Of a DNA stretch of 64,000 nucleotides, positions 33,251 to 44,498 are shown piece after piece. Within the stretch, counting starts at the first letter, position 1, and each line of letters starts with the position of its first letter. Source of the DNA: Bretschneidera sinensis (lineage: Eukaryota; Streptophyta; Magnoliopsida; Brassicales; Akaniaceae); the NCBI GenBank assembly GCA_023935145.1, contig CM043699.1, forward strand, positions 62,972,138-63,036,137, read 5' to 3'. The position numbers and the translations under genes were made by a program. Below the pieces are notes generated by a model. The model was not told where the DNA came from. It ran no database searches and saw only the letters and a list, made by a program, of their open reading frames with translations.

Positions 33251-34219
33251 TGTTGGAAATCACCTTGACAAGATGCCCAGGTGGTGATCTTCCAAACAAC
33301 CAAGTCTAGAATGACTTGTAGAAAGAATTTCAGCAATCAAACACAAGAACAGAAAATCAAAGAACTAAAGAAGACAAGCAATTTGTTATCAAGGTTTGGC
33401 AATGTGCCTACGTCCCCGTGAGTTCCTCCGAACACTCTGCACTAAATCAATGGTTCTTTACAATTCAGCAACCCTCTCCAAGAAACCTCAAGTTCTTGAA
33501 GGAACCAAGAAGAGAACGAGAAAGTGATAGACCTATTACAATGCTTCCTATCAATTCTCTACTACCCTCTCTTCTTTACAACCAGCCTCTCTACAAAAAG
33601 TCCCTCTTGTGTTTTGTGTCTTTGCACTCTCACACAATTCTCTCATTCACACACATATCTCACAAGTTACATCATCACATTCTTGTGTCTTTTTTTTATT
33701 TTTGTTGTTGTTGAGATTGAACCTAGGTGACCCTTTATATAGTGCACCAACTTCTTATCCAATCTTGTGTTTCATTCTCCACCCTTAGATCTTGATGACC
33801 ACTTAACCATGGCCCTCCATCAATCCTAAGTGGTGCTGTGCATTTTAACCTTGCATTCACGCACCTAAGAGAAGGTTAAAGCATGCTGTCCATGTGTGCC
33901 AGCTAAAGCTGCAGCGCCGCGCTGTAGCTTTGAGTTTCTGTCCCTTGTGTCATTCTTGCAAGGTTCCAGCGCTGCAGCGCCGCGCTGCAGTTTAGAGTTT
34001 CTGTCCCCTTCACACAACACCCTTCTGCTTGTGTGCAGAAGTGCGCACACTAGTGCGCATGGCCTTCCCTTGTTCCAAAATAAAGCACACACATGTGTGC
34101 AGCCTTCTGACTTGCTGAACTTTGATCCTCAACCTTTGGTTTAGACTTTAACCATCTTCGAACCATACTTGGACCTATTCAAACCTTAACCATGTTTAAA
34201 CCTTAGACAAATACCAACA
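33251..34219 (-). repeat. 3' LTR of D
   Basis: 969 bp, TGTTGGAAATCACC...TACCAACA on the plus strand. It contains two copies, 63 bp apart, of a GC-rich inverted repeat CTGCAGCGC-C-GCGCTGCAG (33909-33927 with one mismatch; 33972-33990 perfect). This element is absent from LTR B. TATA on the minus strand: CTATATAAAGGG, complement at about 33731-33742. Confidence 0.94.
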
Positions 34220-34299
34220 ATCTCTACCTTTGTCTAAGCGTTTAAACCCGAACCATTGTGCAGAGAGCTTCTGGATCCAAACTCATCTTAAGTCATCAA

Positions 34300-36636
34300 T
34301 CAACTAACTCCAATTCTAAGAAGTCTAAAGCAATGATTTGACCTTCTTAGAGGTAGAACCTTAGTGCCTAAATCTGCAGGACTTTCCTCCGTGGTCTTCT
34401 TGTCAACATGAATGCATCCTTTTGTACCATTTTTCGGAATGTAATGATACCGAACATCCATATGCTTCATCCCCTCATGGAACACCGGATTCCTCCACAA
34501 GTGCCCCGCACTTTGGCTATCCGAAGACACCACAACCTGCTCTTTAAGGACCTCCCACTCGTCCAACAACCCTTTGCACCCCATAGCCTCTTTTATGGCT
34601 TCCATAGCCACTATGTATTTTGTCCTGGTTGTTATGAGTGCTACCATCCACTGACCCTTCAAATGCCTCAGCAACCACTTCATCCTAAGCTAATGCTTCT
34701 TTCCGAGACTACTCACAAATCTGCTAAGAACACCCATTGCCTAAGAAACCCTCAACCGGTTTCTGTCATTTTCTTGGATTATACATATCCCAAGGATCTT
34801 TTGTGTAAGGCTGAGATCATTCCCCTCGAACTCCTCACTGAGTTGAGATGTAAGCCTTTCCATCCTCTTCCTGTTGTTCTAAACCAATAGCCCATTAGTG
34901 ACATAGGTGAGGATACTCACCATCTTCTCCACCTTGTGTCCAGGTGAGAAAGTTTCTGTGAAACCTATGTCTTCTCTTCTTGTGAACCCATTCGCCACCA
35001 GCTTAGCCTTGTTCCGGACTTCATCTCCTGGAGGGTACCTTTCTTTGACCTTGTAAGTCCACTTACAATCCACAACTCTCTGATTTCTCGAAATGTGCAC
35101 CAATTCCCAGAAGTTGTTCTTCCTCAAAGAATCAATTTCTTCCTCCATAGCTAGCTTCGATATTGGCGAATCCTTACATCCCATGGAAGTCTCTTGTTTA
35201 CTCATCCCTCCTTTTGTCCAAGGAGTTGCTACATCCATAGCATCCGCAAACCCATATCTTGAAGGTGGTCCGACTAGTCTTCCTTCCCGGTCTCTTGTGA
35301 GCTGATAGTCCTTTCGACTTGCTGCATCAACCTCTTCTAGTTCAGCCTCCACTTGAGTGCCCTGAGCATGGCCTTCATCCAAGGGCTCTACCTGGTCCGA
35401 ACCCTCTTGCCTTCCTTGCTCTACCTGAACTGAGTCTTCCTTGATGCTATGCTCCACAAGAACTAAACTGGTTTGCTCACTAGCCCCTGCAAGGTTAGTT
35501 TTCTCCAAATAGGGAAATAACAATTCATTAAAATGAACATCCCTACTTATAATGAGTTTCAATCCTTCTAAGGACCATAACCTATACCCCTTAGCCCCTT
35601 CCCCATATCCTAGAAACACACATTTTCTAGATCATGGGCTAAGTCTATCATCCTTTTGTTATGCAAACGTAGCACACCCAAAAGTCCTAAGGTTATCCAA
35701 CTCAGGGGGTTTTCTACTCCACATCTCTTCGGGAGTCTTTTGGTACACAATCTTAGAGGGTGATCTATTTACCAAGTATGCAGCAGTAGACACAGCTTCC
35801 CCCAAAAAACATTCGGGTAATCCGGATCCAATTAACATGCACCTAACCTTTTCCATAAGGGTCTTATTCATCCACTCAGCAACTCCACTTTGCTGAGGGG
35901 TTTCCACAACCATCCTATGTCTTAGAATGCCATTTAACCTACAGAATTGATCAAGTTCTTGGTTAAAAATTTCTAAGCCATTATCAGTTCTTATCCCCTT
36001 AACTACTTTACCCATTTGAGTCTCAACCAGCCCTTTCCACACCACTAATTTATTCAAGGCATCTGATTTATTCTTAACCAAATAAACCCACACTCTTCTT
36101 GAATAATCATCAATTAAAGACAGAAAGTAAATGTTACCTCCCTCTTCGCTCATATGTCCCAAGCGAGTGTGCCAAATGGCTGCCTTATCCATCTCAGCCA
36201 TCAAGCTTGCTGCTTGATCATTGATTTCTATCTCTCTGATCATCTCATAGAGTCCATTGTTTCTTGTTGCCTTGATCACTATCAAAGATCCCTTGGCTAC
36301 CTTGATCTTTCCTCCCTCTATCTTGCATGTGTACCTCATGGAATCCAACTACCCCAATGAGACCAAATTCCTCCTCAAATCTAGAACATACCTCACATTT
36401 TCCAGCAGCCTTGTCATTCCATCAAACATCCTCACCTGGATGTCTCCTATGCCTCTCACTTGGTAAGAAATTCCATTCCCCAAGAAAATCCTTTCATCAT
36501 TGGTTTCCTTGAAATTCTTGAACCAACTCCGGTGAGGGCACATGTGATGAGTGCACCCGGTGTCCAAGATCCATTTCTTGCTGCCTTTTTGCCCCTTGCT
36601 CACACCCGAGCATACAACAAGAACATCATCATCTTG
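34300..36636 (-). pseudogene. copia pol of D
   Basis: Protease KKWILDTGCTHHM keeps the D-T-G motif. A stop follows at 36349. Pre-integrase has WHTRLGHMSEE, then jumps to GGNIYFLSLIDDYSRRVWVYL, so the Cys pair and the first integrase Asp are deleted. RTDNGLE and AEWMN keep the second Asp and the Glu. RT starts VVDCKWTYKVKERYPPGDEV and passes from ETFSPG to HKVEKMVSILTYVTNGLL, where YxDD has become YVTN. The same later joins as in B are seen (LRVS/AMGVLSRF and RHLKG/QWMVALITT). The RNase H tail (KHMDVRYHYIPKNGTKGCIHVD) is open to 34300. Confidence 0.9.
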
Positions 36637-37389
36637 TTATTTTGTTTTGGCAACCGAAGCCTCTCCATTCTTGGTATGACTTCCTTCTCTATCCCTTGTC
36701 ATCTTCTTGCAATCTTTCTTGACATGACCCTTCTTATGGCAGTAGTAGCAGCTCTTCCCTCCAAATCTCAGTTTGGAATGCATTTTCCCATGGCTTTCTC
36801 CTCTACCTCTGTCCCGGTAGTAGCCATGCATGCTGTTGTGCACTCTCCCATAGTTCTCTCTTCCACCTCTGTCCCTGTAGTAGCCATGCATGCTGCTGTG
36901 CACTCTCCCATGGCTCTCTCCTCTACCTCTATCCTGGTAGTAGCCATGCATGCTGCCATACCTAGTTGCTGGCATTCTTTTAAAGAATAGCCCTTTACTA
37001 CTTGATGCACTCCTTATCTTGGCATCAAGATTATCTTGCAACTCTTTTTTAGGATCAAATTTAAAAGCAAAGATTCGTTTATGAAGATACCTCTTATCCG
37101 GGAGAGTCTTGGCAAGAAACAACTCATCTAGTTTCTTCCATATTGCAGCTGGATCTTCCGAGTCTCCACATTCCCTTGTGATATTATCCGACAAGTACAA
37201 GAAAATGGTGCTGTAAGCCATCTTCTTCATCTCATTCCACTGGACCTCCGTGGTACTTGCTGAAAAAGTATCATCTTCTCCAAGAGCCAAGTCCACTTTC
37301 TGTTGCACTAGAACCTCCTTGATCTTCCGCTTATAAAGGGAAAAGTCTCCCTTTCCATCAAACTTCTCAATGTTGAAATTTGAAGCCAT
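36637..37389 (-). pseudogene. copia gag of D with three RG-rich repeats
   Basis: ATG at 37389 (MASNFNIEKFDGKGDF) opens a 250-codon frame. Capsid (IFLYLSDNITRECGDSEDPAAIW, LPDKRYLHKRIFAF), three 20-residue units of GYYRDRGRGESHGRVH type, and zinc knuckle CYYCHKKGHVKKDC. It closes at a stop at 36637 where the relatives read on in frame into protease, so pol would need read-through. Gag itself looks close to intact up to that stop. Confidence 0.9.
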
Positions 37390-37594
37390 CTTTTGCAGAC
37401 AAGATCCCTGATTTATGCACTACCCATAAATGCTTTCTTCAACCTCAAGAACACAGATCGAAGATGGATCTTAACATCGTTCTTGAATCAACCTTCAAAA
37501 ACACGATCGAATCTTGATCTTTACACCGTTCTTGAATCACCCAAGAAGTTTAATCTTTGATTCTTGGAGTCTTGGCTCTGTACCTTCTACTTCT

Positions 37595-37670
37595 TGTTTC
37601 GATAACCAGCTGTGCAGCTCTGATTCTACTGACCAAAGCTCTGATACCACTGTCTAAAGCTCTGATACCA
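37595..37670 (-). other. primer-binding site array of D (four copies, 21-nt period)
   Basis: Complements of TGGTATCAGAGCT lie at 37658-37670 and 37637-37649 (both perfect). TAGAATCAGAGCT is at 37616-37628 and TGGTTATCGAAAC at 37595-37607. All steps are 21 nt, with decay increasing away from the LTR. Confidence 0.85.
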
Positions 37671-37671
37671 C

Positions 37672-38651
37672 TATTGGAAATCACCTTGACAAGATGCCCA
37701 GGTGGTGATCTTCCAAACACCCAAGTCTAGAATGACTTGTAGAAAGAATTTCAACAATCAAACACAAGAACAAAAAATCAAAGAACTAAAGAAGATAAGC
37801 AATTTGTTATCGAGGTTCGATAATGTGCCTACGTCCCCATGAGTTCCTCCAAACTCTCTGCACTAAATCAATGGTTCTTTACAATTCAGCAACTCTCTCC
37901 AAGAAACCTCAAGTTCTTGAAGGAACCAAGAAGAGAACGAGAAAATGATATACCTATTACAATGTTTCCTATCAATTCTCTACTACCCTCTCTTCTTTAC
38001 AACCAGACTCTCTACAATGAGTCCCTTTTGTGTTTTATGTCTTTACACTCTCACACAATTATCTCATTCACACACATGTCTCACAAGTTACATTATCACA
38101 TTCTTGTGTCTTCTTTTTATTTTTGTTGTTGTTGAGATTGAACTTATGCGACCCTTTATATAGTGCACCAACTTCTTGTCCAATCTTGTGTGTCATTCTC
38201 CACCCTTAGATCTTGATGACCACTTAACCATGGCCCTCCATCAATCCTAAGTGGTGCTGTGCATTTTAACCTTGCATTCACGCACCTAAGATAAGGCTAA
38301 AGCATGATGTCCATGTGTGCCAACCAAAGCTATAGCGTCGCGCTACAGCTTTGAGTTTCTGTCCCTTGTGCCATTCTTGCTAGGTTCCAGTGCTGCAGCG
38401 CCGTGCTGCAGCTTGAAGTTTCTGTCCCCTTCACACAATACCCTTCTGCTTGTGTGCAAAAGTGCACACACTAGTGCGCATGGCCTTCCCTTGCTCCAAA
38501 ATGAAGCACACGCATGTGTGCAGCCTTCTAACTTGCTGAACTTTGATCCTCCACCTTTGGTTTAGACTTTAACCATCTTTGAACCATACTTAGACCTGTT
38601 CAAACCTTAACCATGTTTGAACCATGTTTAAACCTTAGACAAATACCAACA
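37672..38651 (-). repeat. 5' LTR of D
   Basis: 980 bp, TATTGGAAATCACC...TACCAACA (TG changed to TA at the inner end). Same structure as 33251-34219, including the duplicated GC-rich inverted repeat (about 38328-38412, more decayed here). Confidence 0.94.
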
Positions 38652-39987
38652 CGATTCATGAACAAATTCTACTCCCATCAGAAGACCACTGAGTTGAGAA
38701 TTAAGATTGCCACATTTTCACAAATGGAGGGAGAACCCTTCCATGAAGCATGGGACATGTTCAAGATGCTTCTAATCTAGTGTCCCCACCATCATTACCC
38801 ATTGTAGCTATAAAATCGATTCTTCTATGATGGATTGACACAACAGTGTCAATATACGTTGATAACGCTACCGGTGGAGCCATAGGAGAAAAGACTGCTG
38901 AGGAGACATGCGAGATATATGAGATATTGGGTGCTAATTCCCAACAAAATAGTGTAAGAGGAAGGAGAGTTGGAGTTAATGAATTGAGCTCCAAAAACGA
39001 TATGGCAATGCAACTTGCAGAGTTGACCAAACAAGTCAAACTTCTCACTACCACAAACACACCCAACAATAAGGTATGTGGAGTTTGTGGGGTTTTTGGT
39101 CACAGTGCTAACACTTGTTCTTTGTCTTATGAATCTTATGCAGGAAATGAACAAGAACAATTTAATGCAATGGAGTCTTACCAACCTAGGCCAAGGAATG
39201 ATCCATATTCTAACACCTACAACCCTAGGTGGAGAAATCATCCCAATTTCTCCTGGAATACTAACAACGCTCCGAAATATGCTAAAATTCAAGACTGGTT
39301 CAATATCAAAACCAAGTCACACCACCTAATCAGCCTAGAAATCCAACTTTAGAGGAGAACTTGAGTGCTTTTATTCAAGTTAGTAAAGAGAACCATGAGA
39401 GACATAGCCAAAGGTTGGATTCCTTAGAGGCATCAATGAAGAAAGTAGAAGTACAAGTTGGGCAACTTGCAGAACAATTGCAAGTACATCAAAAAGGGAA
39501 GTTGCCTAGCCAACCTGAGCAAGCAATTGCTATCATAGTGCTGCGAAGTGGTAAAATTCTTAACAACAATTCTGATGATAAAATTTCTTATAGCTTGCTA
39601 CGTGATGCAGAAAAATCAATTGAGAAGCAAAAGGAGTAGGACTCTCCTAAAGAAAATCTAGCTAAAGATCTGCAATCTTCTCAAACATCTGAGGAGAGCA
39701 AGGAGAATGAGCCATCTTCTTTCATAACACTGCACAAGGCGACCGAGTCTTACAGGCCTCCTATTCCTTATCCAAGCTATCTGAAGGATGTTAAACAGGA
39801 TAAACAATTTTTTGATATTTTTGACACGCTTTCTAAAGTGAATATTAATTTGCCTCTTTTGGATGTTATCAGGAATGTGCCATCATATGCGAAATTCTTT
39901 AAGGAACTTAATAACAAAAAGAGGAAATATGAAAAGAATGAGAAAATGATGGTGTCAGATGTTGCTAGTGCGGTGCTCCCATAAAGC
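38652..39987 (+). pseudogene. gag of H, C-terminal part with zinc knuckle
   Basis: Continues Gag after D: KIATFSQMEGEPFHEAWDMF, then a stop (MLLI*), CPHHH, and frame changes. TAEETCEIYEILGANSQQ closes the capsid. The zinc knuckle CGVCGVFGHSANTC is intact as C-x2-C-x4-H-x4-C, and YNPRWRNHPNFSW follows. A coiled-coil-like stretch (HSQRLDSLEASMKKVEVQVGQLAEQL) leads to AIIVLRSGKIL, the linker to protease, and YPSYLKDVKQDKQFFDIF. Stops at about 39351, 39637 and 39982. Confidence 0.85.
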
Positions 39988-41334
39988 TTGCCACCTAAGT
40001 TAAAAGATCCTAGAAGTTTCATCATCAACATCACAATGGGAAACAAGAAGGTCACCAAAGTAATGCTAGACTTAGGAGCAAGTATAAATCTCATGCCATA
40101 TTTGATATACTTGCAACTAGGTTTGGGGGAGCTTAAGTCAACAATTATGTCCCTTCAACTCGCTGATAGGTTAGTTAAATATCCTAAGGGAATAGTTGAG
40201 GATATATTAGTGCAGGTAGACAAAGTGATTATACCTATGGATTTCGTGGTATTGGAGATGGAAAGAACCCTATATAAGGACAAGGAGCACACAATTCTTA
40301 TTGGTAGACCATTTATTGCCACAGCCAAGACTATTATTAATGTCCATAATGGGAGGTTAACAATGACAGTCTTAGGAGAGACTATACAGTTTAAAGTGTT
40401 TGATTCTCTAACCACTCATTCTTCTATTTCTACTAACGATGAGTGTTCTTTTATTGATTATATGGACTCACATGTTTATGACACTTATTTGCATATAGAA
40501 ATAAAGGACAAGCTTGAAGTTGCTCTTACAACTGAGGGAGTAGAGGAAACACTAGAAGAGGAGACCCCAGGGTATCATGAGATGTTAGATAGTGCAATAC
40601 CAGTGTCTCCCCAAGAAGAGTCTAGAAAACCTTTAGAATTGCCAAGTTCCCTACCTAGGAAAGATACTACTCCACCTAAGCTTGAACTTAAAGAGTTACC
40701 AAAGCACCTTAAGTGCATATTTCTAGGAGAGGGAGACACATATCCTGTGATTATTTCATCTACTTTGACTCAAACCCAAGAGGAGAGAGTTGTGAAGGAG
40801 CTTAGCAGACTTATGAGAGCCATAGGATGGAGTATAAGTAACATCAAAGGTATTAGTCTTGCTATATGTATGCATAAGATCATTTTAGAGAACGGTGACA
40901 AACCGATTGAGCTTGAGCATCGAGTGTATTGGGCAATCAAGGAGTTGAACATGGACATGGCAAAGGCAGGAGAGAAGTGGTTACTATAACTCAATGAGTT
41001 AGAAAAGATTCGTGATGAAGCCTATGAGAATGCAAAGATCTACAAAGAATGCACTAAGCGTTACCATGACCAAGGCCTTATCCATAAGTCTCTTTATCCT
41101 AGAATGAAAGTTCTTTTGTTTAACACTCATTTCAAATTATTTCCAGGAAAATTGAAGTCAAGATGGTGCGGACTGTTTTTCGTAGTCAACGTTTTTTCTC
41201 ATGGAGCGATAGAGTTGCTGAACCCGAAGACTCAAGTGATATTCAAGGTCAACGGGCATCGTGTGAAGCCTTACTTGGAAGGAGTCCATGAGAAGGGGGT
41301 TGTTGAGTGCATTGAGGTGCACGATCCTGAATAA
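39988..41334 (+). pseudogene. pol of H: protease fused to integrase C-terminus
   Basis: LPPKLKDPRSFIINITMG leads into the retropepsin LDLGASINLMP (active Asp in D-L-G, as usual for Athila), then IGRPFIATAKTIINVHNG. After an acidic linker come LPKHLKCIFLGEGDTYPVI and the RT start GWSISNIKGISLAICMHKI. At ...ELEHR the text changes to VYWAIKELNMDMAKAGEKW, the end of the integrase core. [19 protein letters not shown] and [22 protein letters not shown]...[12 protein letters not shown] follow, which is the integrase C-terminal domain. One stop (40987-40989) separates the halves. RT, RNase H and the integrase catalytic core are deleted in frame. Confidence 0.88.
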
Positions 41335-42016
41335 GTTCAACCAACGTCTTGCTAAAATGTTAAAGAAAGCGCTTGGTGGGAGGCAACCCACCCATTTGAT
41401 AAAGTATGTTTTATGTTCTTTCATTTTCATTGTTCCCCTCTAAATGTTTTTCTAAACGCGTGTTTGATTTCATACATTGAGGACAATGTTTAGTTTAGGT
41501 TTGGGGGTGTAATTAGAACTTGTTACTTATTGAGACAAAATTTTCATGCTATAATTTGTTTTATGGTTAGTAATCAAGTCTTTTATGCACATTGAGTTTA
41601 GTTTCTTTAACACTGACAAGTTGTTGTGAGGATTGATGCATATTCATATTCTATAGACCATTCTCTTGATATTGATACTGAGATGAACCTAGATCTAATG
41701 ATTGAGAATCAAATAGTGGAGACTACCTAGTAAGTTATTTGAGCCATAAGAGTTTTATTCTGAGAGTTAGTTTCTTGATACTCTTAAACACTCTTCGTTA
41801 TGACCTTAATTGTTAGATGATCTCTACAGGTTTTGCATTGAATGCTAGGATTATATAACTCACTTGAAGTATCATGTTGTGTATTCTCATTAGTTTAGTT
41901 GAATGACTTGAGTAAAAAGTTTGAGTATGTGTCTATCGTTATACGCCCTAGTTGCCACTATCTCTAGAGAAAGATCAAAATTCCTATCTTAAAAAAGGAA
42001 AAAAAAAAGAGAAAGG

Positions 42017-42093
<77 letters not shown>

Positions 42094-42769
42094 AGTATGT
42101 CAAAAAGGGATTTGGTTAGACAAGAAAGAGGACTTGAGATACTTCAAGGGTATTGAAGTCGATCTTATAAAGAGTTGAAAAGAAAGAGCTTTGGTGTAAA
42201 TCAGGTTCGACCAACCACGCCCATCTATGCATAGGTTCATACTAAATATGTTTTACTTGAGGTGTTTGACTTGGATTTGATATAGGCGATGTGATAGCTT
42301 TGCAATCCTAACATTTGATTCCTTTCATGAGATCTATTTTGCGAACATATGAGCGTTCTTTGATGATATCCATATTCATATGTGAATTTATATTTGAAAT
42401 TTCTTGTTTACATAACTTTTATTCGCATATGCTTGATGAGTGTCTGAAACCTAGGTTTGGTGTGCTTAATGAGTGAATCTTGTAAGGGCTAGAGTCGAAG
42501 CGAATTCGGATTCTTGACGTTAGGTTTGGGGGTAATTGACGTGAGGTGTTTTAAGTATTGGAATATGGATGTGCGATATGTACTTGATTTGAGCAATGAA
42601 TTGTGAAGTATTGAGACTATGAACATAATTGTGCATAAGATATCTAGATATGAGTCATAATAAGAATTAAGGCATGAGGGTTTTGCTGATTTAAGTTTTT
42701 AGGTTTGTTTTGTTTATGTTTTCTTTTAGTTTTGCTTGACGACTAGCAAAATCTAGGTTTGGGGGTATT
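41335..42769 (+). other. 3' untranslated region of H with polypurine tract
   Basis: No gene seen. GCGCTTGGTGGGAGGCAACCCA shortly after the pol stop is the usual Athila/Tat landmark. AGGTTTGGGGGT occurs at about 41499, 42522 and 42756; the last touches the LTR and is the polypurine tract. The region also holds a TA microsatellite. Confidence 0.8.
42019..42089. repeat. (TA)n microsatellite
   Basis: About 35 uninterrupted TA dinucleotides after a purine-rich AAAAAAAGAGAAAGGAAAA run. It is likely to vary in length. Confidence 0.97.
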
Positions 42770-44498
42770 TGATGAACAAATATTTGTCCTAGTATTTTGT
42801 ATGTTTTTCAAGTATTTATTTATATGTTTAGCTTAGGAATTTATTAATTTGAGTTGTTTTTCGTTGTTTTACAGGTTCACAAGCACTTGGAAAGGAGTTT
42901 CACTAAATTTCCAGAATTGCTCGTACAGATCAGTCATTTTTGCGGATTAAACTGTATTGATTCAGGAAGAACCAAGAGATGAGCCATATATTCTTGAAAG
43001 ATCTAGATTTCTATTTTCTGGAGAATTTAACGGCTTGTAAATATGATTTTTCTAGAGAAAGCTATGGCAGTTTTAGTATACAAATGTCAGGTTGTGCGTG
43101 ATTTCGGCGTGGCAGAAGTGATTTTTGCAGATTAAACTATATTGATTCAGGAAGAACTAGGAGGTGAGCCATATATGCTTGGAAAGATCGGGATGTCTAT
43201 TTTCTAGAGAATTTCATGGCTCCTAAATATGGTTTTTCTAGAGAAAGTTATGGCACTTTTAGTAGACAAAGGTCAGGCTGTACGTGATTTCAGCATGGTA
43301 GAAGTGAAGGAGCACTTAAATTCTGATTTTTTTTGGGATTTGCACAGGCTGGACAGCAACACAACTGGACTAGTTCTGGATAGCAGAAACCTAGCCTGGA
43401 CAGCAGGAAACACACGGCTTGGACAGCAACAGAACCGGGCCTAGACAGTAGTAGAACCACACGGCCTGAACAGAAACCCTAGGGCGACTTTTTTATCTAC
43501 AAAGCCGTCTTCATACAGCTATATATAGGAATTTGAGACTAAGATAAGGGGGAGACGATGATAGTATCAAGAGGAGTTTTGGGAGATTGAATGAGGAGAT
43601 GGTTTCTTTCATCAAGACGGCTTATCAAGAGATTGAAGACGACGATCAATCGCTTCAAAACTTTGAGGATTCATCTTGTAATTCGGGAAGAAATTCTATC
43701 TTTGCTTCTTTTTTCCTTCAATATGCTTGTAACCCTAGTATTTGAATTCTATGATTAGGATTTAAACATGAGCGGCTGAACGCATTGTTGGGCATTTGGC
43801 TTAGCTGCCTTGATTGTTTTGGATATCTTGGTGGATTTAGTTTTATGAAATTTTCCAGATTATTTCTTATTCAATATCCTTCATACCTTTGATTATTGAT
43901 TTTGGATTGGCCATCTATTATTGATAATCAAGGTTAATATTTGAGATTAGGTTGAGGACAAATAATCTAGACCTAATTAAGCTTTCTTGAATAGGAATTT
44001 AAATCAAGATTCATATCAAATTGTGATTTAGGTGGTTGTGTTTTCATTATACTTAATTTAACTAATTAATTGATGAACACGATCCATGGGATTTAATTAA
44101 TTAGTTATAAATTGAGAATAAACACGATCAATGGCATTCTCCAGTCTTAGCGGAAATACCAATAATCTTGGATGTTGATTAATTCTTTATATTCACCAAA
44201 TGTTCCAATTCATGATTGGATAGCAAGTTAAACTCCCAATTATTCTCATTGATTATACCCATCTCTTCATAATTCATTTTGTTTAATTTACTTAATTGTT
44301 TTTATTTCAATTTTCTCTTCACCAATCTTTTAATTAGAGTGTTTAGGATTTAATTTTAGAGTTTTTTTTTAGTAATTTTAAGAAATTAATTTAGGATTTA
44401 AACCACTGCAATTCCTTGAGAGATCGACCTTGAGAGTAAACTCATCGCAATACTATTTGTGATTCGTGCACTTGCGAGCATTTAAAATTTGCACATCA
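42770..44498 (+). repeat. 3' LTR of H
   Basis: 1729 bp, TGATGAACAAAT...TTTGCACATCA. Two tandem copies of the G/H/L module (about 42880-43100 and 43125-43290), TATA box GCTATATATAGG at 43519-43530. Followed by AGCTC and the protease gene of E. Confidence 0.94.

Larger units (their letters stand above)
33251..38651 (-). mobile_element. Copia element D (family A/B/C/D), complete with both LTRs
   Basis: Flanked by the perfect duplication CGATT (33246-33250, 38652-38656). On the minus strand: 5' LTR 38651-37672, primer-site array, gag, pol, 3' LTR 34219-33251. Gag and pol share one frame from 37389 to 34300 (about 1030 codons), interrupted by roughly seven stop codons. This is the best preserved of the family, but it has the same RT/RNase H losses as B and a further loss in integrase. 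Confidence 0.95.
30684..44498 (+). mobile_element. Athila-type gypsy element H, carrying D
   Basis: LTRs 30684-32405 (1722 bp) and 42770-44498 (1729 bp). tRNA-Asp primer site, gag, a shortened pol, a 3' untranslated region and a GGTTTGGGGGTA polypurine tract. The left LTR lacks its first 13 bases or so (TGATGAACAAATA) and the matching duplication; the right flank is AGCTC (44499-44503). It sits inside the protease gene of E. Pol lacks RT core, RNase H and most of integrase. Without D it is about 8.4 kb. Confidence 0.92.

Noticed and set aside
42019..42089. TA run considered as a recombination hotspot or origin
   Set aside because: A simple microsatellite following a purine run; nothing else supports a function.
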